A stretch of DNA of 64,000 nucleotides from Komagataeibacter melomenusus (GTDB lineage Bacteria > Pseudomonadota > Alphaproteobacteria > Acetobacterales > Acetobacteraceae). The stretch is taken from positions 90,075 through 154,074 of the forward strand of contig NZ_JABJWC010000003.1 in assembly GCF_013155395.1 (NCBI RefSeq). The letters run 5' to 3'. Numbering within the stretch: position 1 is the first letter of the stretch; every line of letters starts with the position of its first letter. Below, in pieces: positions 1-7,981 of this stretch. Made by a program: the position numbers and the translations under genes. The notes under the pieces were generated by a model. It searched no databases and was not told the DNA's origin. It saw only the letters and a list, made by a program, of their open reading frames with translations.

Positions 1-749
1 TACATCCACGCCCCGCCATAGGTCCGGTCATCGAGCGGCCAGCCAAAGCTGTGCTGGATCAGGCCGGGACGGTGCATCTCCTTGGGGATTTCCCACAGTT
101 CCTTGATGCCCAGCCCGTAGGTCTGCGGGTCCACGCCCTGGCGCAGGTTGTACATCGCCATGACCTGCTTGGTCAGCGAGCCGCGGCAGCCTTCGGCAAA
201 CAGGGTGTATTTCGCGCGCAGTTCCATGCCCGGCGCATAGTTGCCGGTGGGCTGGCCGTCGCGGCCCACGCCCATGTCGCCGGTGGCAACACCCGCCACG
301 CGCCCGCTGTCATCAACCAGCACCTCGGCACCGGCAAAGCCGGGATAGATCTCCACGCCCAGGTCTTCCGCGCGGCCGGCCAGCCAGCGGCACAGGTCGC
401 CAAGGCTCACGATGTAGTTGCCGTGGTTGCGCATATGCGGCATCACGCGGTCAAGGAACGGGACTTCAATGCCGCCGTTCTCGGTCAGGTAGAGCATCTG
501 CTCTTCCGTCACGGGGGTGTTCAGCGGTGCGCCTTCCTCGTGCCAGTGCGGCAGGAGTTCCGCCAGCGCGCGCGGCTCGATCACCGCGCCGGACAGGATA
601 TGGGCGCCAATCTCGCTGCCTTTTTCAATCAGGCACACGGTGGCGTCGGGGGCAACCTGGCGCAGCCGGATGGCCGCGGCCAGGCCAGACGGGCCGCCAC
701 CTACGATGACGACATCGAATTCCATAGTCTCGCGCGGGGTCTCGCTCAT
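1..749 (-). CDS. Electron transfer flavoprotein-ubiquinone oxidoreductase, N-terminal part (runs off the window)
   Basis: This inner-membrane flavoprotein would pass electrons from reduced ETF (fatty-acid and amino-acid oxidation) to ubiquinone. Read leftwards from 749, about 249 residues are visible and the C-terminal half, with the 4Fe-4S domain, lies outside the window. Residues 13-22 carry the FAD dinucleotide-binding GGGPSG motif. Residues 48-58 (GAHILSGAVIE) are the ETF-QO hallmark that separates it from geranylgeranyl reductases. The ATG at 749 is preferred because AAGAGGA lies 10 nt upstream. An internal ATG at 725 would also keep the FAD motif. Confidence 0.9.
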   Translation of the reverse strand, partial: MSETPRETMEFDVVIVGGGPSGLAAAIRLRQVAPDATVCLIEKGSEIGAHILSGAVIEPRALAELLPHWHEEGAPLNTPVTEEQMLYLTENGGIEVPFLDRVMPHMRNHGNYIVSLGDLCRWLAGRAEDLGVEIYPGFAGAEVLVDDSGRVAGVATGDMGVGRDGQPTGNYAPGMELRAKYTLFAEGCRGSLTKQVMAMYNLRQGVDPQTYGLGIKELWEIPKEMHRPGLIQHSFGWPLDDRTYGGAWM

Positions 750-897
750 ACCTCTGTTGTCCTCTTGCGTCATGACCGGGATGACATGGGATGAAAGGGG
801 TTACACCTGTATAGGAGTGCTTCCTAGAACCGATTGGTGCATGAATAAAGTCTTGGCTGCATATTCCGTTGCGGATGGCCCCCTGCCAGGGCCGTAT

Positions 898-1539
898 TCA
901 GGCGGCGCGGGGTGTGAGGGCCAGTTCGTCCGTCGCCCGCCATGCGGGGCTGACGTAATTGACGATCAGCGTGCGCCGCACGCCGTGCAGCGGCCTGCGC
1001 ACGAAGCCATGCCATGAGTGCGCGGATGGAATGAACAGCAGCCCCGAATTGAACAGCCCCGAGGCGCGTGCCACCGGCGTGCCCTCCGCGGTCATGATGT
1101 CGGTGCCCCAGTCCGTCGCCGCGGCCCCCATGGAAAGTGAGACCAGCAGCGTCAGCCGCTTGGCGCCGATATCGGTATGTGGCTCAAGCCAGAAGCCATT
1201 GCCATCAAGGCACAGTTCAAGGCGCAGGGCGGCATCATCGAGCCAGGCATTGCACTGGTGGGTAAAGCCCGCGCGCGTGGCGGGATCATCAAACAGGCAG
1301 GCCAACTGGTCGAGCGCGGGATGGACCGCGCGTTGCGCGGGGGTGACGAACAGCCGGTGCCCGTTGCGACCTGCGCGCTGGCCGCCGCTGTCACCGCCGA
1401 TGAACCGCGCGTCGGGCACCCATTGTACGAGAGCTGTGGCAATGGCGGCGGGCAGCACGTCATGCAGTTGCCAGTGGGGATAGGGCCATGGCTGGACAGG
1501 ACTTGTGGCAAGGGCGGCGGTGACGCAGTTGGTTTGCAT
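898..1539 (-). CDS. 2OG-Fe(II) dioxygenase-like protein, prolyl-4-hydroxylase fold
   Basis: About 213 residues. H121-x-D123 (EPHTDIG), followed about 50 residues later by H177 in a SWHGF context and an arginine near 187, match the iron-binding facial triad and 2-oxoglutarate-binding Arg of the Fe(II)/2OG dioxygenase superfamily. The substrate cannot be told from sequence. An upstream in-frame start at 1677 would overlap hemN by 68 nt, so the ATG at 1539 is chosen, leaving a 70-nt gap. No strong ribosome binding site is visible at either. It is the third gene after ompW and hemN on the same strand and is probably cotranscribed with them. Confidence 0.65.
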   Translation of the reverse strand: MQTNCVTAALATSPVQPWPYPHWQLHDVLPAAIATALVQWVPDARFIGGDSGGQRAGRNGHRLFVTPAQRAVHPALDQLACLFDDPATRAGFTHQCNAWLDDAALRLELCLDGNGFWLEPHTDIGAKRLTLLVSLSMGAAATDWGTDIMTAEGTPVARASGLFNSGLLFIPSAHSWHGFVRRPLHGVRRTLIVNYVSPAWRATDELALTPRAA

Positions 1540-1609
1540 GAAGGGTCTGCTGCTGGCTGTGGGTTCGGACCGTGCCGGGTGCCCCGCCCAGGAGAGGCGC
1601 TGGACGGCG

Positions 1610-2974
1610 CTACAGGGCGCTGGCGTGGCGGGTGCTGCTCTGGGCCGTGAGGTAACGGTCAAAGATTGCGGCGACATGCCGCACGAAAGGCCGCCCCTTT
1701 TCGGTCACGCGCACGTCATGGCCTGCAAGGGTGACCAGCCCGTCAGCCACCATGGGCGCGAGACGGTCGCATTCGGCGTCGAAATGACTGGCGGGCAGGC
1801 CGTGGCGGGCGCCCATCGCATCAAGATCGACCTGCATGGCGCACATGATCTGTTCAATAATGTCGGCCCGCGCCCGGTCATCTTCTTGCAGGCGCACGCC
1901 ACGCGCCACGGGCAGGCTGTCGGGCCGGGCCATGAGGCGGGCATAGGCGGCGGCCGAGACGGCGTTCTGCGTCATGCCGCCGGGCAGCGCGGAAATGGCC
2001 GAGGCCCCGATGCCGATCAGCACCGGCGCGCTGTCGGTGGTATAGCCCTGAAAATTGCGGTGCAGCCTGCCCGCCTTCAGGGCATGGGCCATGCTGTCAT
2101 CGGGACTGACGTAATGGTCCAGCCCCACGGGCAGGAAACCGGCCGCGCGCAGCACGCCGTCCATTGCCGCACGCTGGCTGATGCGGTCTTCCGCACAGGG
2201 AAGCTCGCCTACCGGCATGAGGGTCTGGCGCTTCTGCTTCCACGGCACATGGGCGTAGCCGAACACGGCCAGCCGGTCCGGCCCCAGGCTGGCCACGGCC
2301 TGCGCCGTGCGGGCAACGCCTTCGGTGTCCTGCCGGGGCAGGCCGTAGATCAGGTCGATGTTGATGGAGGCGACACCCGCGCCGCGCAGCGCCTCAAGGC
2401 AGTCGCGCGTCTGCTCCCAGCTCTGGATGCGGCCACAGGCCTGCTGCACGCTGGCATCCAGATCCTGCACGCCCATGCTGGCGCGGTTGAAGCCGAGTTC
2501 ATGCAGCACGGCCGGGTAGTCGGGCGGAAGGTGGCGGGGGTCGACCTCGATGCTGATTTCCGCATCGGGGGCGATGTCAAAATCGCGGCGGATGGCGTCC
2601 ATCACGCGGCGCATCGCACTGGCCGGGAGCGTGGTGGGCGTGCCGCCGCCCCATTGCAGGTGCGTTACACGCCGGCCGGGGCCGATCAGGGCAATGACGC
2701 GGCGCAGTTCCTCATGCAGCAGGGCGGCATAGGCGCTCCTAGCATCCGCATTGCGCAGCACGGCGGTATTGCACCCGCAGAACCGGCACAGCGTGTCACA
2801 GAAGGGAACATGCAGGTAAAGGGAGACCGGCTGGTCCGCCGGGAGGGAGGACAGCCATGCGCGGCTGTCGTCCGGGCCCACCGCATCCGTGAACTGGGCT
2901 GCGGTGGGGTAGCTGGTATAACGCGGCAGGTTGCCCCCGTAGCGCGAAAGCAGGGTGCTGTCCGCCGCGTTCAT
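1610..2974 (-). CDS. hemN: Oxygen-independent coproporphyrinogen III dehydrogenase
   Basis: This cytoplasmic radical-SAM enzyme converts coproporphyrinogen III to protoporphyrinogen IX without O2 in haem synthesis. The protein is 454 residues, the normal length. The signature C59-x3-C63-x2-C66-x-C68 (CDTLCRFCGC) binds the 4Fe-4S cluster, and a WGGGTPT motif follows for SAM binding. The YTSYPTA N-terminus is typical of true HemN rather than HemW. Its ATG lies only 4 nt after the ompW stop, so translation is probably coupled. The perfect FNR box upstream of ompW is the likely control point. Confidence 0.96.
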   Translation of the reverse strand: MNAADSTLLSRYGGNLPRYTSYPTAAQFTDAVGPDDSRAWLSSLPADQPVSLYLHVPFCDTLCRFCGCNTAVLRNADARSAYAALLHEELRRVIALIGPGRRVTHLQWGGGTPTTLPASAMRRVMDAIRRDFDIAPDAEISIEVDPRHLPPDYPAVLHELGFNRASMGVQDLDASVQQACGRIQSWEQTRDCLEALRGAGVASINIDLIYGLPRQDTEGVARTAQAVASLGPDRLAVFGYAHVPWKQKRQTLMPVGELPCAEDRISQRAAMDGVLRAAGFLPVGLDHYVSPDDSMAHALKAGRLHRNFQGYTTDSAPVLIGIGASAISALPGGMTQNAVSAAAYARLMARPDSLPVARGVRLQEDDRARADIIEQIMCAMQVDLDAMGARHGLPASHFDAECDRLAPMVADGLVTLAGHDVRVTEKGRPFVRHVAAIFDRYLTAQSSTRHASAL

Positions 2975-2978
2975 GTCA

Positions 2979-3782
2979 TCAGAACCGGTAGGCGATACCG
3001 GCGGAAACGACGGTCGGGTCCAGCGAGTCGTGGGCTTTGACCTTCAGGCTTTCGTCGTTGTTTTCAGCCCAGGCGTGCATGCGCACGAACATCTGCTTCA
3101 CGTCGAAGTTGAAGAACCAGTTGCCAACGAGCTGGTAATCCACACCGGCGTTGATGGACGGGCCACCGGTGAAGCCGGAGTTCAGCTTGGTCGTGTTCAG
3201 TGCATTGCCAGCAGCATTCATGTTGTGGAACCACATGAAGGTACCACCCACGCCCACATACGGGTTCAGGCGCTTGTGGGGGCGGAAGTGCCAGGCCACC
3301 GTGACCGTGGGGGGCAGCACCCAGGCGCTGCCCACGTCAAGCTTGCCGCCCACGGCAGCACCTTCGGCTGCAACTTCATGACGGGTGCTGGTCGCGATCA
3401 GGTCCAGCGAGATGTTGTCGGTTACGAAGTATTCGAACGTCAGTTCCGGCATGACCTGGTTGGTGGTCTTGATGCGCGTGCCGCTCACTACGTTGTAAGG
3501 GCCATTCATGCCGCCAGCCCACACCTTGCTGTCACGATCTTCGGGCAGCACGCCCACGGCGGACAGGCGGATCATGAAATCGCCGCGGCCCAGGCCGATC
3601 TTGGTCGACGCACAGGTCTCGAAGATGCCGCAATGGCCCTTGGGCTGCGCAGGTGCCACGGGTGCCGCCAGCGGGGCATTGACATAGGTGGAGGGCGCCA
3701 TCGTCTGTGCATGGCCTGCCACGGGGGCCAGCGCCGAGGCGCCGAGCACTGCCGACAGGGCGAGTTTGCGGATGTTCTTCAT
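2979..3782 (-). CDS. ompW: OmpW-family outer membrane beta-barrel protein
   Basis: A 267-residue protein with a clear signal peptide (residues 1-25, cleavage after GHA). The mature part alternates hydrophobic and polar residues and ends in the outer-membrane targeting signature AYRF. The GDFMIRLSAVGVLPEDRD opening, a PELTFEYFVTDNISLDL strand and an NPYVGVGGTF strand fit the eight-stranded OmpW family. Members are proposed to conduct small hydrophobic molecules; the substrate here is unknown. The gene leads an operon with hemN. E. coli ompW is also oxygen-regulated through FNR, which fits the FNR box about 110 bp upstream of this start. Confidence 0.9.
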   Translation of the reverse strand: MKNIRKLALSAVLGASALAPVAGHAQTMAPSTYVNAPLAAPVAPAQPKGHCGIFETCASTKIGLGRGDFMIRLSAVGVLPEDRDSKVWAGGMNGPYNVVSGTRIKTTNQVMPELTFEYFVTDNISLDLIATSTRHEVAAEGAAVGGKLDVGSAWVLPPTVTVAWHFRPHKRLNPYVGVGGTFMWFHNMNAAGNALNTTKLNSGFTGGPSINAGVDYQLVGNWFFNFDVKQMFVRMHAWAENNDESLKVKAHDSLDPTVVSAGIAYRF

Positions 3783-3889
3783 GGTAAGCAGACCCCAGTT
3801 TCTTTCCCGGCTGGCAGGCAGGCGAGAGGATTAAGAATATTCAAGTTCATTTGATGTGTGCAGAAATCACGGCCACCTAGCACTCGGCC

Positions 3890-3903
3890 TTGATATGAAT
3901 CAA
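3890..3903. promoter_or_regulatory. FNR box upstream of ompW-hemN
   Basis: TTGATATGAATCAA matches the FNR consensus TTGAT-N4-ATCAA at all ten fixed positions. It starts directly after the stop codon of the GNAT-like gene and is centred about 115 bp upstream of the ompW start. The FNR protein encoded nearby keeps the E-x2-SR recognition residues expected to read this site. Confidence 0.85.
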
Positions 3904-4389
3904 TCAACCACGCGGAACTATTTGCGTGTTGTGGTCCAGCCTGACTGTTCTTTCGGTAATGTTGCCGGATGAACACAGTTTGGGAAACGCACCGTATGGT
4001 TTTGCAGCAGGTTTACTGTGCGTAATGGTCCGTATGGCATCACATCCCCACTCGCGCGCCATGGTCTCCATGGCGGGCAGCAGCGCGTCGATGATGGCCT
4101 GCGCGCGCGTGTAGGACAGGGTGATGATGTAGTCCGATGTCAGGGTATCGCCCGAACACAGGTCGAACCCGCGCCTGAAGGTGGCCATGCCGCATGGTGG
4201 CCTGCCATCGCCATAGCGGGCGACAAGGATGCCCTGCCGCGCCCGCGCGCCGGGGCGGGCCAGCCTGCGGCCGATCCGCATCCATTCGCGCAGCGTCAGG
4301 TGCGGAAAGGACTGGCGCACCAGCGGATAAAGCAGCGGGACATCGGCGGGGTCCAGTCGTCTGACCATAGGCGGGGGGACGGCCTGCAC
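3904..4389 (-). CDS. Uncharacterised protein, possibly a GNAT-like acetyltransferase
   Basis: A 161-residue protein from a GTG start that has GAGGA about 11 nt upstream; an ATG at 4368 is the alternative. The layout (RRLDPADVPLLYPLVRQSF, a basic stretch, then ARYGDGRPPCGMATFRR and a helix starting TRAQAIIDALLPAM) resembles the first strands and helices of GNAT acyltransferases. The acetyl-CoA-binding R/Q-x-x-G-x-G/A loop is not obvious, so the assignment is tentative. The gene is divergent from fnr and shares its upstream FNR box, and it points into the ompW operon with a second FNR box directly after its stop. Confidence 0.55.
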   Translation of the reverse strand: MQAVPPPMVRRLDPADVPLLYPLVRQSFPHLTLREWMRIGRRLARPGARARQGILVARYGDGRPPCGMATFRRGFDLCSGDTLTSDYIITLSYTRAQAIIDALLPAMETMAREWGCDAIRTITHSKPAAKPYGAFPKLCSSGNITERTVRLDHNTQIVPRG

Positions 4390-4465
4390 GCGTCGGGATT
4401 TCCTCGGGTTAAGAATTTTTTGTTATGATCAGTCGTGTTTACCTTATATTTCTGGGTTCACCGCA

Positions 4466-4479
4466 TTGATTTACATCAA
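4466..4479. promoter_or_regulatory. FNR box between the GNAT-like gene and fnr
   Basis: TTGATTTACATCAA is a perfect match to TTGAT-N4-ATCAA. It is centred about 70 bp upstream of the chosen fnr start and about 84 bp upstream of the divergent GNAT-like start, so it could serve both. For fnr this suggests autoregulation. Confidence 0.85.
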
Positions 4480-4541
4480 CCCATCCGCCATAGTCTGCGC
4501 TCTTGGCGAATGCATTTATTGTATTTCTTGGGAGCCAGGGC

Positions 4542-5369
4542 ATGTCCGGTTACTTCGGCGCCGGAACGCGGGCGCCTGAAAGTGAATTGGAAATTATCAT
4601 GTCGGATATGCCTTCGTGTCAGTTCGAATCGAGGCCACGGCGTATCGTAATCGGGTCGGGTGGCGTGCAGGCCGATTTTTGCACCAATTGCAGCGTTCGC
4701 CCCACCAGCGTCTGTAGCGTGATCGAACCCTCCGATATCTCCCGCCTCGCCGAAGTGGCGGTGGAAACCATCATTTCCCCCGGTCGCGGCTTTATCGAGG
4801 AAGGCGCGCCTGCGACCGACTTCTTCAACGTGACATCGGGCACCGTGAAACTGTTCAAGGCCCTGCCTGACGGGCGGCGCCAGATCACCGGTTTTGCCGC
4901 ACCCGGGCACTTTCTGGGCCTTGCCGTGTCGGACAGCTACGCCTTTGGCGCGGAAGCGATCGATACGGTGCGCGTATGCCGCTTCTCGCGTGAGAAGATG
5001 AGCGAACTGCTCGATGATTTTCCCAAGCTCGAGCGCCGCCTGCTTGAAGAAGCCTCCAACGAACTCGTGGCCGCCCAGAACCAGATGCTCCTGCTCGGTC
5101 GCAAGACCGCGCGCGAGCGCGTGGCGAGCTTCCTGCTCGACCAGATGCAGGCGGGCCTCCTGCCCGGCCAGCCGCCGCCATCCGGCGGGCGGCTGCACCT
5201 GCCCATGACCCGTGGCGACATTGCCGACTACCTTGGCCTGACCATCGAGACCGTCAGCCGCACGCTGAGCTGGATGCGCAGCCAGGGCATGATCGAGGTG
5301 GGCAAGGGCTACGCCATTACCATCGTGTCAACGGCCAAGCTTGAGGTTCTGGCGGCGGGCAACAGCTAG
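4542..5369 (+). CDS. fnr: FNR-type oxygen-sensing transcriptional regulator (FnrN/AadR-like)
   Basis: A 275-residue CRP/FNR-family activator. C47-x2-C50-x7-C58 plus a central C146 (VRVC) are the expected ligands for an O2-labile 4Fe-4S cluster; the x7 spacing is that of FnrN/AadR/FixK-type FNR rather than E. coli FNR. Residues 75-170 form the cyclic-nucleotide-type beta-roll. The C-terminal helix-turn-helix (222-250) keeps E236, S239 and R240, the residues that read TTGAT in FNR. The ATG at 4542 is chosen because GGGAG lies 7 nt upstream; a TTG at 4503 would add 13 residues and an ATG at 4599 is also possible. The stop overlaps that of the convergent transporter gene. Confidence 0.93.
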   Translation: MSGYFGAGTRAPESELEIIMSDMPSCQFESRPRRIVIGSGGVQADFCTNCSVRPTSVCSVIEPSDISRLAEVAVETIISPGRGFIEEGAPATDFFNVTSGTVKLFKALPDGRRQITGFAAPGHFLGLAVSDSYAFGAEAIDTVRVCRFSREKMSELLDDFPKLERRLLEEASNELVAAQNQMLLLGRKTARERVASFLLDQMQAGLLPGQPPPSGGRLHLPMTRGDIADYLGLTIETVSRTLSWMRSQGMIEVGKGYAITIVSTAKLEVLAAGNS

Positions 5370-6643
5370 TCGTCCAGCCGGCTGGCGTCTTCATCCGGCG
5401 TGGCGGTATCGGGCATTTCGGTAAAGAGCGGCTTCTGTGGCGCGGGATGGGCCGGGCCGCCGACGATGTGGCCAAGCGGGGTCAGGATCTCCACATGGTC
5501 GCAGATGATCTTGAACACTGCCAGCAGGGGCACCGACAGGAACGCCCCGAAAATGCCCCACAGCCAGTCCCAGAACATGAGTGAGGCCATGACCAGCACC
5601 GGGTTGAGCGTGAAGCGCCGCGCCAGCACCATGGGGGTTATGGTCTCGCCTTCCGTCAGGTGGATGCACAGGTAGATGGCCGGCGGCAGCAGCGCCTGCC
5701 ACACCGATGGATAGACGAACAGCCCCACCAGGAAATAGATGATGATGCCCATCATCGGCCCGATGATGGGAATGTAGTTGAGCAGGAACGCCATGACCCC
5801 CCACAGCAGCGGGTTGGGCATGCCCAGCAGCCAGCACTGCACCATGTTCACCACGCCCACGAGGCTGTTGATGATGGTGATGGTGGCCAGGTATTCCGAC
5901 ACGTTGCGCTCGATCTGATAGGCGATCTGCACCGTGCGGCGCTTGTCGGCGAAGGTGGGCATGATCTCGACAAAGCGCCGGAGCAGGCTGTCCCCCTGTG
6001 CCAGCAGGAAGAACAGCATCAGGATCATGGTGAAGAACTGGCCCATGAAGGCCTGCGTGCCCAGCAGGATGGAGGAGGAAAAGCGGTCCAGCCCCGCCAC
6101 GCCGCCACCGCCGGTCGGCGTGGACACGATGATGACATGCCCGTCGGGTGTTGTCTGGTCGGTAGCGGCCACCGTGGCATGCCCGCCCGCGATGGACAGG
6201 AAATTATGGATCCGGTCGGACGCGCCGGTCAGGAGCTGGAACGGCCCGCGCAGGAAGGCCAGGCGCTCCTGCACTGTATTGATCGCGTCGGGCGCGCGCT
6301 CCAGCCACCCCGTGGCGGGCACGGAAATGGCGGTGCCCACCGCCCCCACCACGCCAAACACGCACAGGATCAGGCACAGCGCCGCCAGTGGCTTGGGCAG
6401 GTGCAGCCGCGTGTGCAGGAACCGCAGCGGCGAGGATAGCAGCAGGTTGACCACCAGCGCCAGGATCATGGGCAGGATGATGGCCGAGGCGAAATACAGC
6501 GTATAGAACACCGCCAGCACGCTGAGCAGCAGCAGGCAGGCCGTGCGGGTGTCGATGCGGCTGTGGCGCATGACCTCGATGGCGCGCTGCTGCTGGACCT
6601 GCTCGTAGGATGGCGGCGGGGGGGGCGGTGTCTCGGGCGGCAT
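5366..6643 (-). CDS. AI-2E family transporter (PerM/YdiK-like)
   Basis: About 425 residues with roughly eight hydrophobic segments. An N-terminal pair (TACLLLLSVLAVFYTLYFAS and the following segment) precedes a long extracytoplasmic stretch, then come the conserved NSLVGVVN and LLNYIPIIGPMMG motifs of the UPF0118/AI-2E exporter family. Members have been linked to AI-2 export or Na+/H+ antiport; the substrate here is unknown. The start at 6643 (MPPETPPPP) has AGGA upstream; a longer frame to 6754 runs through unconserved sequence. The 3' end overlaps the fnr stop by 4 bp. The N-terminus is proline-rich and probably cytoplasmic. Confidence 0.85.
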   Translation of the reverse strand: MPPETPPPPPPSYEQVQQQRAIEVMRHSRIDTRTACLLLLSVLAVFYTLYFASAIILPMILALVVNLLLSSPLRFLHTRLHLPKPLAALCLILCVFGVVGAVGTAISVPATGWLERAPDAINTVQERLAFLRGPFQLLTGASDRIHNFLSIAGGHATVAATDQTTPDGHVIIVSTPTGGGGVAGLDRFSSSILLGTQAFMGQFFTMILMLFFLLAQGDSLLRRFVEIMPTFADKRRTVQIAYQIERNVSEYLATITIINSLVGVVNMVQCWLLGMPNPLLWGVMAFLLNYIPIIGPMMGIIIYFLVGLFVYPSVWQALLPPAIYLCIHLTEGETITPMVLARRFTLNPVLVMASLMFWDWLWGIFGAFLSVPLLAVFKIICDHVEILTPLGHIVGGPAHPAPQKPLFTEMPDTATPDEDASRLDD

Positions 6644-6917
6644 CGGTTCAGGTCCTGGCTTGTGCTGGCTTGGCCCGTATGGCCGGGGGCTGGTGTCCGC
6701 GTACCTGCTCCTTATGGCCGTATCGGGCAGGCAGGACCAAGGATTTTGGCACATTCCCGCTACGCAACCATTGCAGGGGGGCGGCGTGGTACACGCTAAC
6801 GTGAATTTTCAGGCCCCATATGCCCCCACACATGACTTGAAAGTGGCGGGAGACCGGGCTCAAATAACCGACAGACGAAGGTTCCTGCCTTTCGCATATC
6901 AATCAATGGAGAGTCCC

Positions 6918-6998
6918 ATGGCCTGGAATACCCCCAAGATCGTTGAAGTCCCCCTGGGCGCCGAGATCAACAGCTACGTCTGCGGCGAAAAGAAGTAA
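6918..6998 (+). CDS. pqqA: Coenzyme PQQ precursor peptide
   Basis: A 26-residue peptide whose Glu16 and Tyr20 (AEINSYVC) are the residues cross-linked by PqqE to build pyrroloquinoline quinone. The MAWNTPKIVEVPLGAE start and the length match the family exactly. GGAG lies 6 nt upstream of the ATG. The gene heads pqqABCDE and is followed at once by a terminator-like hairpin. PQQ is the cofactor of the periplasmic alcohol and glucose dehydrogenases that drive acetic and gluconic acid formation in this group. Confidence 0.97.
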   Translation: MAWNTPKIVEVPLGAEINSYVCGEKK

Positions 6999-7009
6999 GA
7001 TGGAAACAT

Positions 7010-7044
7010 CGCCGCCTGTCTCGCACAGGCGGCGATTTTCTTTT
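7010..7044 (+). terminator. Terminator-like hairpin between pqqA and pqqB
   Basis: A perfect 10-bp stem (CGCCGCCTGT with ACAGGCGGCG, 7010-7019 and 7025-7034) with a 5-nt loop is followed by ATTTTCTTTT. It lies 12 nt after the pqqA stop and 14 nt before pqqB. It probably ends most transcripts after pqqA or protects their 3' end, giving more precursor peptide than enzymes. Confidence 0.85.
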
Positions 7045-7057
7045 ACACTCTGCGTCC

Positions 7058-7981
7058 ATGATCGACATTATCGTTCTCGGCGCGGCGGCGGGCGGCGGAT
7101 TTCCCCAATGGAACTCCAATGCTCCCGGTTGCAGGCGGGCCAGGGCCGGCGATCCGGCAGCCCTGCCCCGCACACAGGCTTCCATCGCCATCAGCGGAGA
7201 TGGAAAGAACTGGTTCGTGGTCAACGCATCGCCTGACCTGCGTACCCAGATCAACCAGACCCCGGCGCTGCACCCGCAGGAGGGCCTGCGTTCCACGCCC
7301 ATCGCCGGCGTGATCCTGACAGGCGGCGAGGTGGATACCATCACCGGCCTGCTCACCCTGCGCGAGCGACAGCCCCTTACCCTTCTGGCCACGCCCGAAG
7401 TGCTGTCCATGCTGGATGCCAACCCCATTTTTGAGGCCCTGAACCGCGCGGTCGTGAGCCGTGAACCGATGGGACTCGACCAGCCCCTGGCGCTGAAGCT
7501 GGCCGATGGCGCGCCCGCGGGCCTGACCATCGTGCCCTTTGCCGTGCCCGGCAAGGTGCCGCTTTATGCCGAGTCCGGCCCCGACCCTGCCGCCATCTGT
7601 GAAAATGGCGAGACGATCGGCCTCGAGATTTCCGATGGCAACCACCGCGTATGCTTCGTGCCAGGCTGCGCGCGCATGACCGATAATTTGCGCGTGCGCC
7701 TGCGCGGGGCGGATGCCGTGTTCTTTGACGGCACGCTGTGGGTGGATGACGAGATGGTCCGCGCGGGCCTGGGCGAGAAGACCGGCCGCCGCATGGGCCA
7801 CATGTCCATGGATGGCATGGACGGCACCATCGCCGCCCTGCGCGACCTGGGCATAAAGCGCAAGATTTTCATACACATCAACAATTCCAACCCTGTGCTG
7901 CTGGCAGATACGCCCGAGCGCGCTGCCGTCGAGGCCGCAGGGTGGGAAATCTCCCATGACGGGATGAGGATTACGGCATGA
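7058..7981 (+). CDS. pqqB: PQQ biosynthesis protein B
   Basis: A 307-residue metallo-beta-lactamase-fold protein. The N-terminal LGAAAGGGFPQWN and later GGEVDTITGLL and IFIHINNSNP motifs are PqqB signatures; the last supplies metal-site histidines. PqqB is thought to hydroxylate the tyrosine of the PqqA-derived intermediate. Its stop overlaps the pqqC start (ATGA), so translation is coupled. Confidence 0.96.
   Translation: MIDIIVLGAAAGGGFPQWNSNAPGCRRARAGDPAALPRTQASIAISGDGKNWFVVNASPDLRTQINQTPALHPQEGLRSTPIAGVILTGGEVDTITGLLTLRERQPLTLLATPEVLSMLDANPIFEALNRAVVSREPMGLDQPLALKLADGAPAGLTIVPFAVPGKVPLYAESGPDPAAICENGETIGLEISDGNHRVCFVPGCARMTDNLRVRLRGADAVFFDGTLWVDDEMVRAGLGEKTGRRMGHMSMDGMDGTIAALRDLGIKRKIFIHINNSNPVLLADTPERAAVEAAGWEISHDGMRITA

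Noticed and set aside
877..897. Terminator at the end of the ompW-hemN-oxygenase operon
   Set aside because: Only a 5-bp stem (GGCCC/GGGCC) with no T-tract can be drawn.
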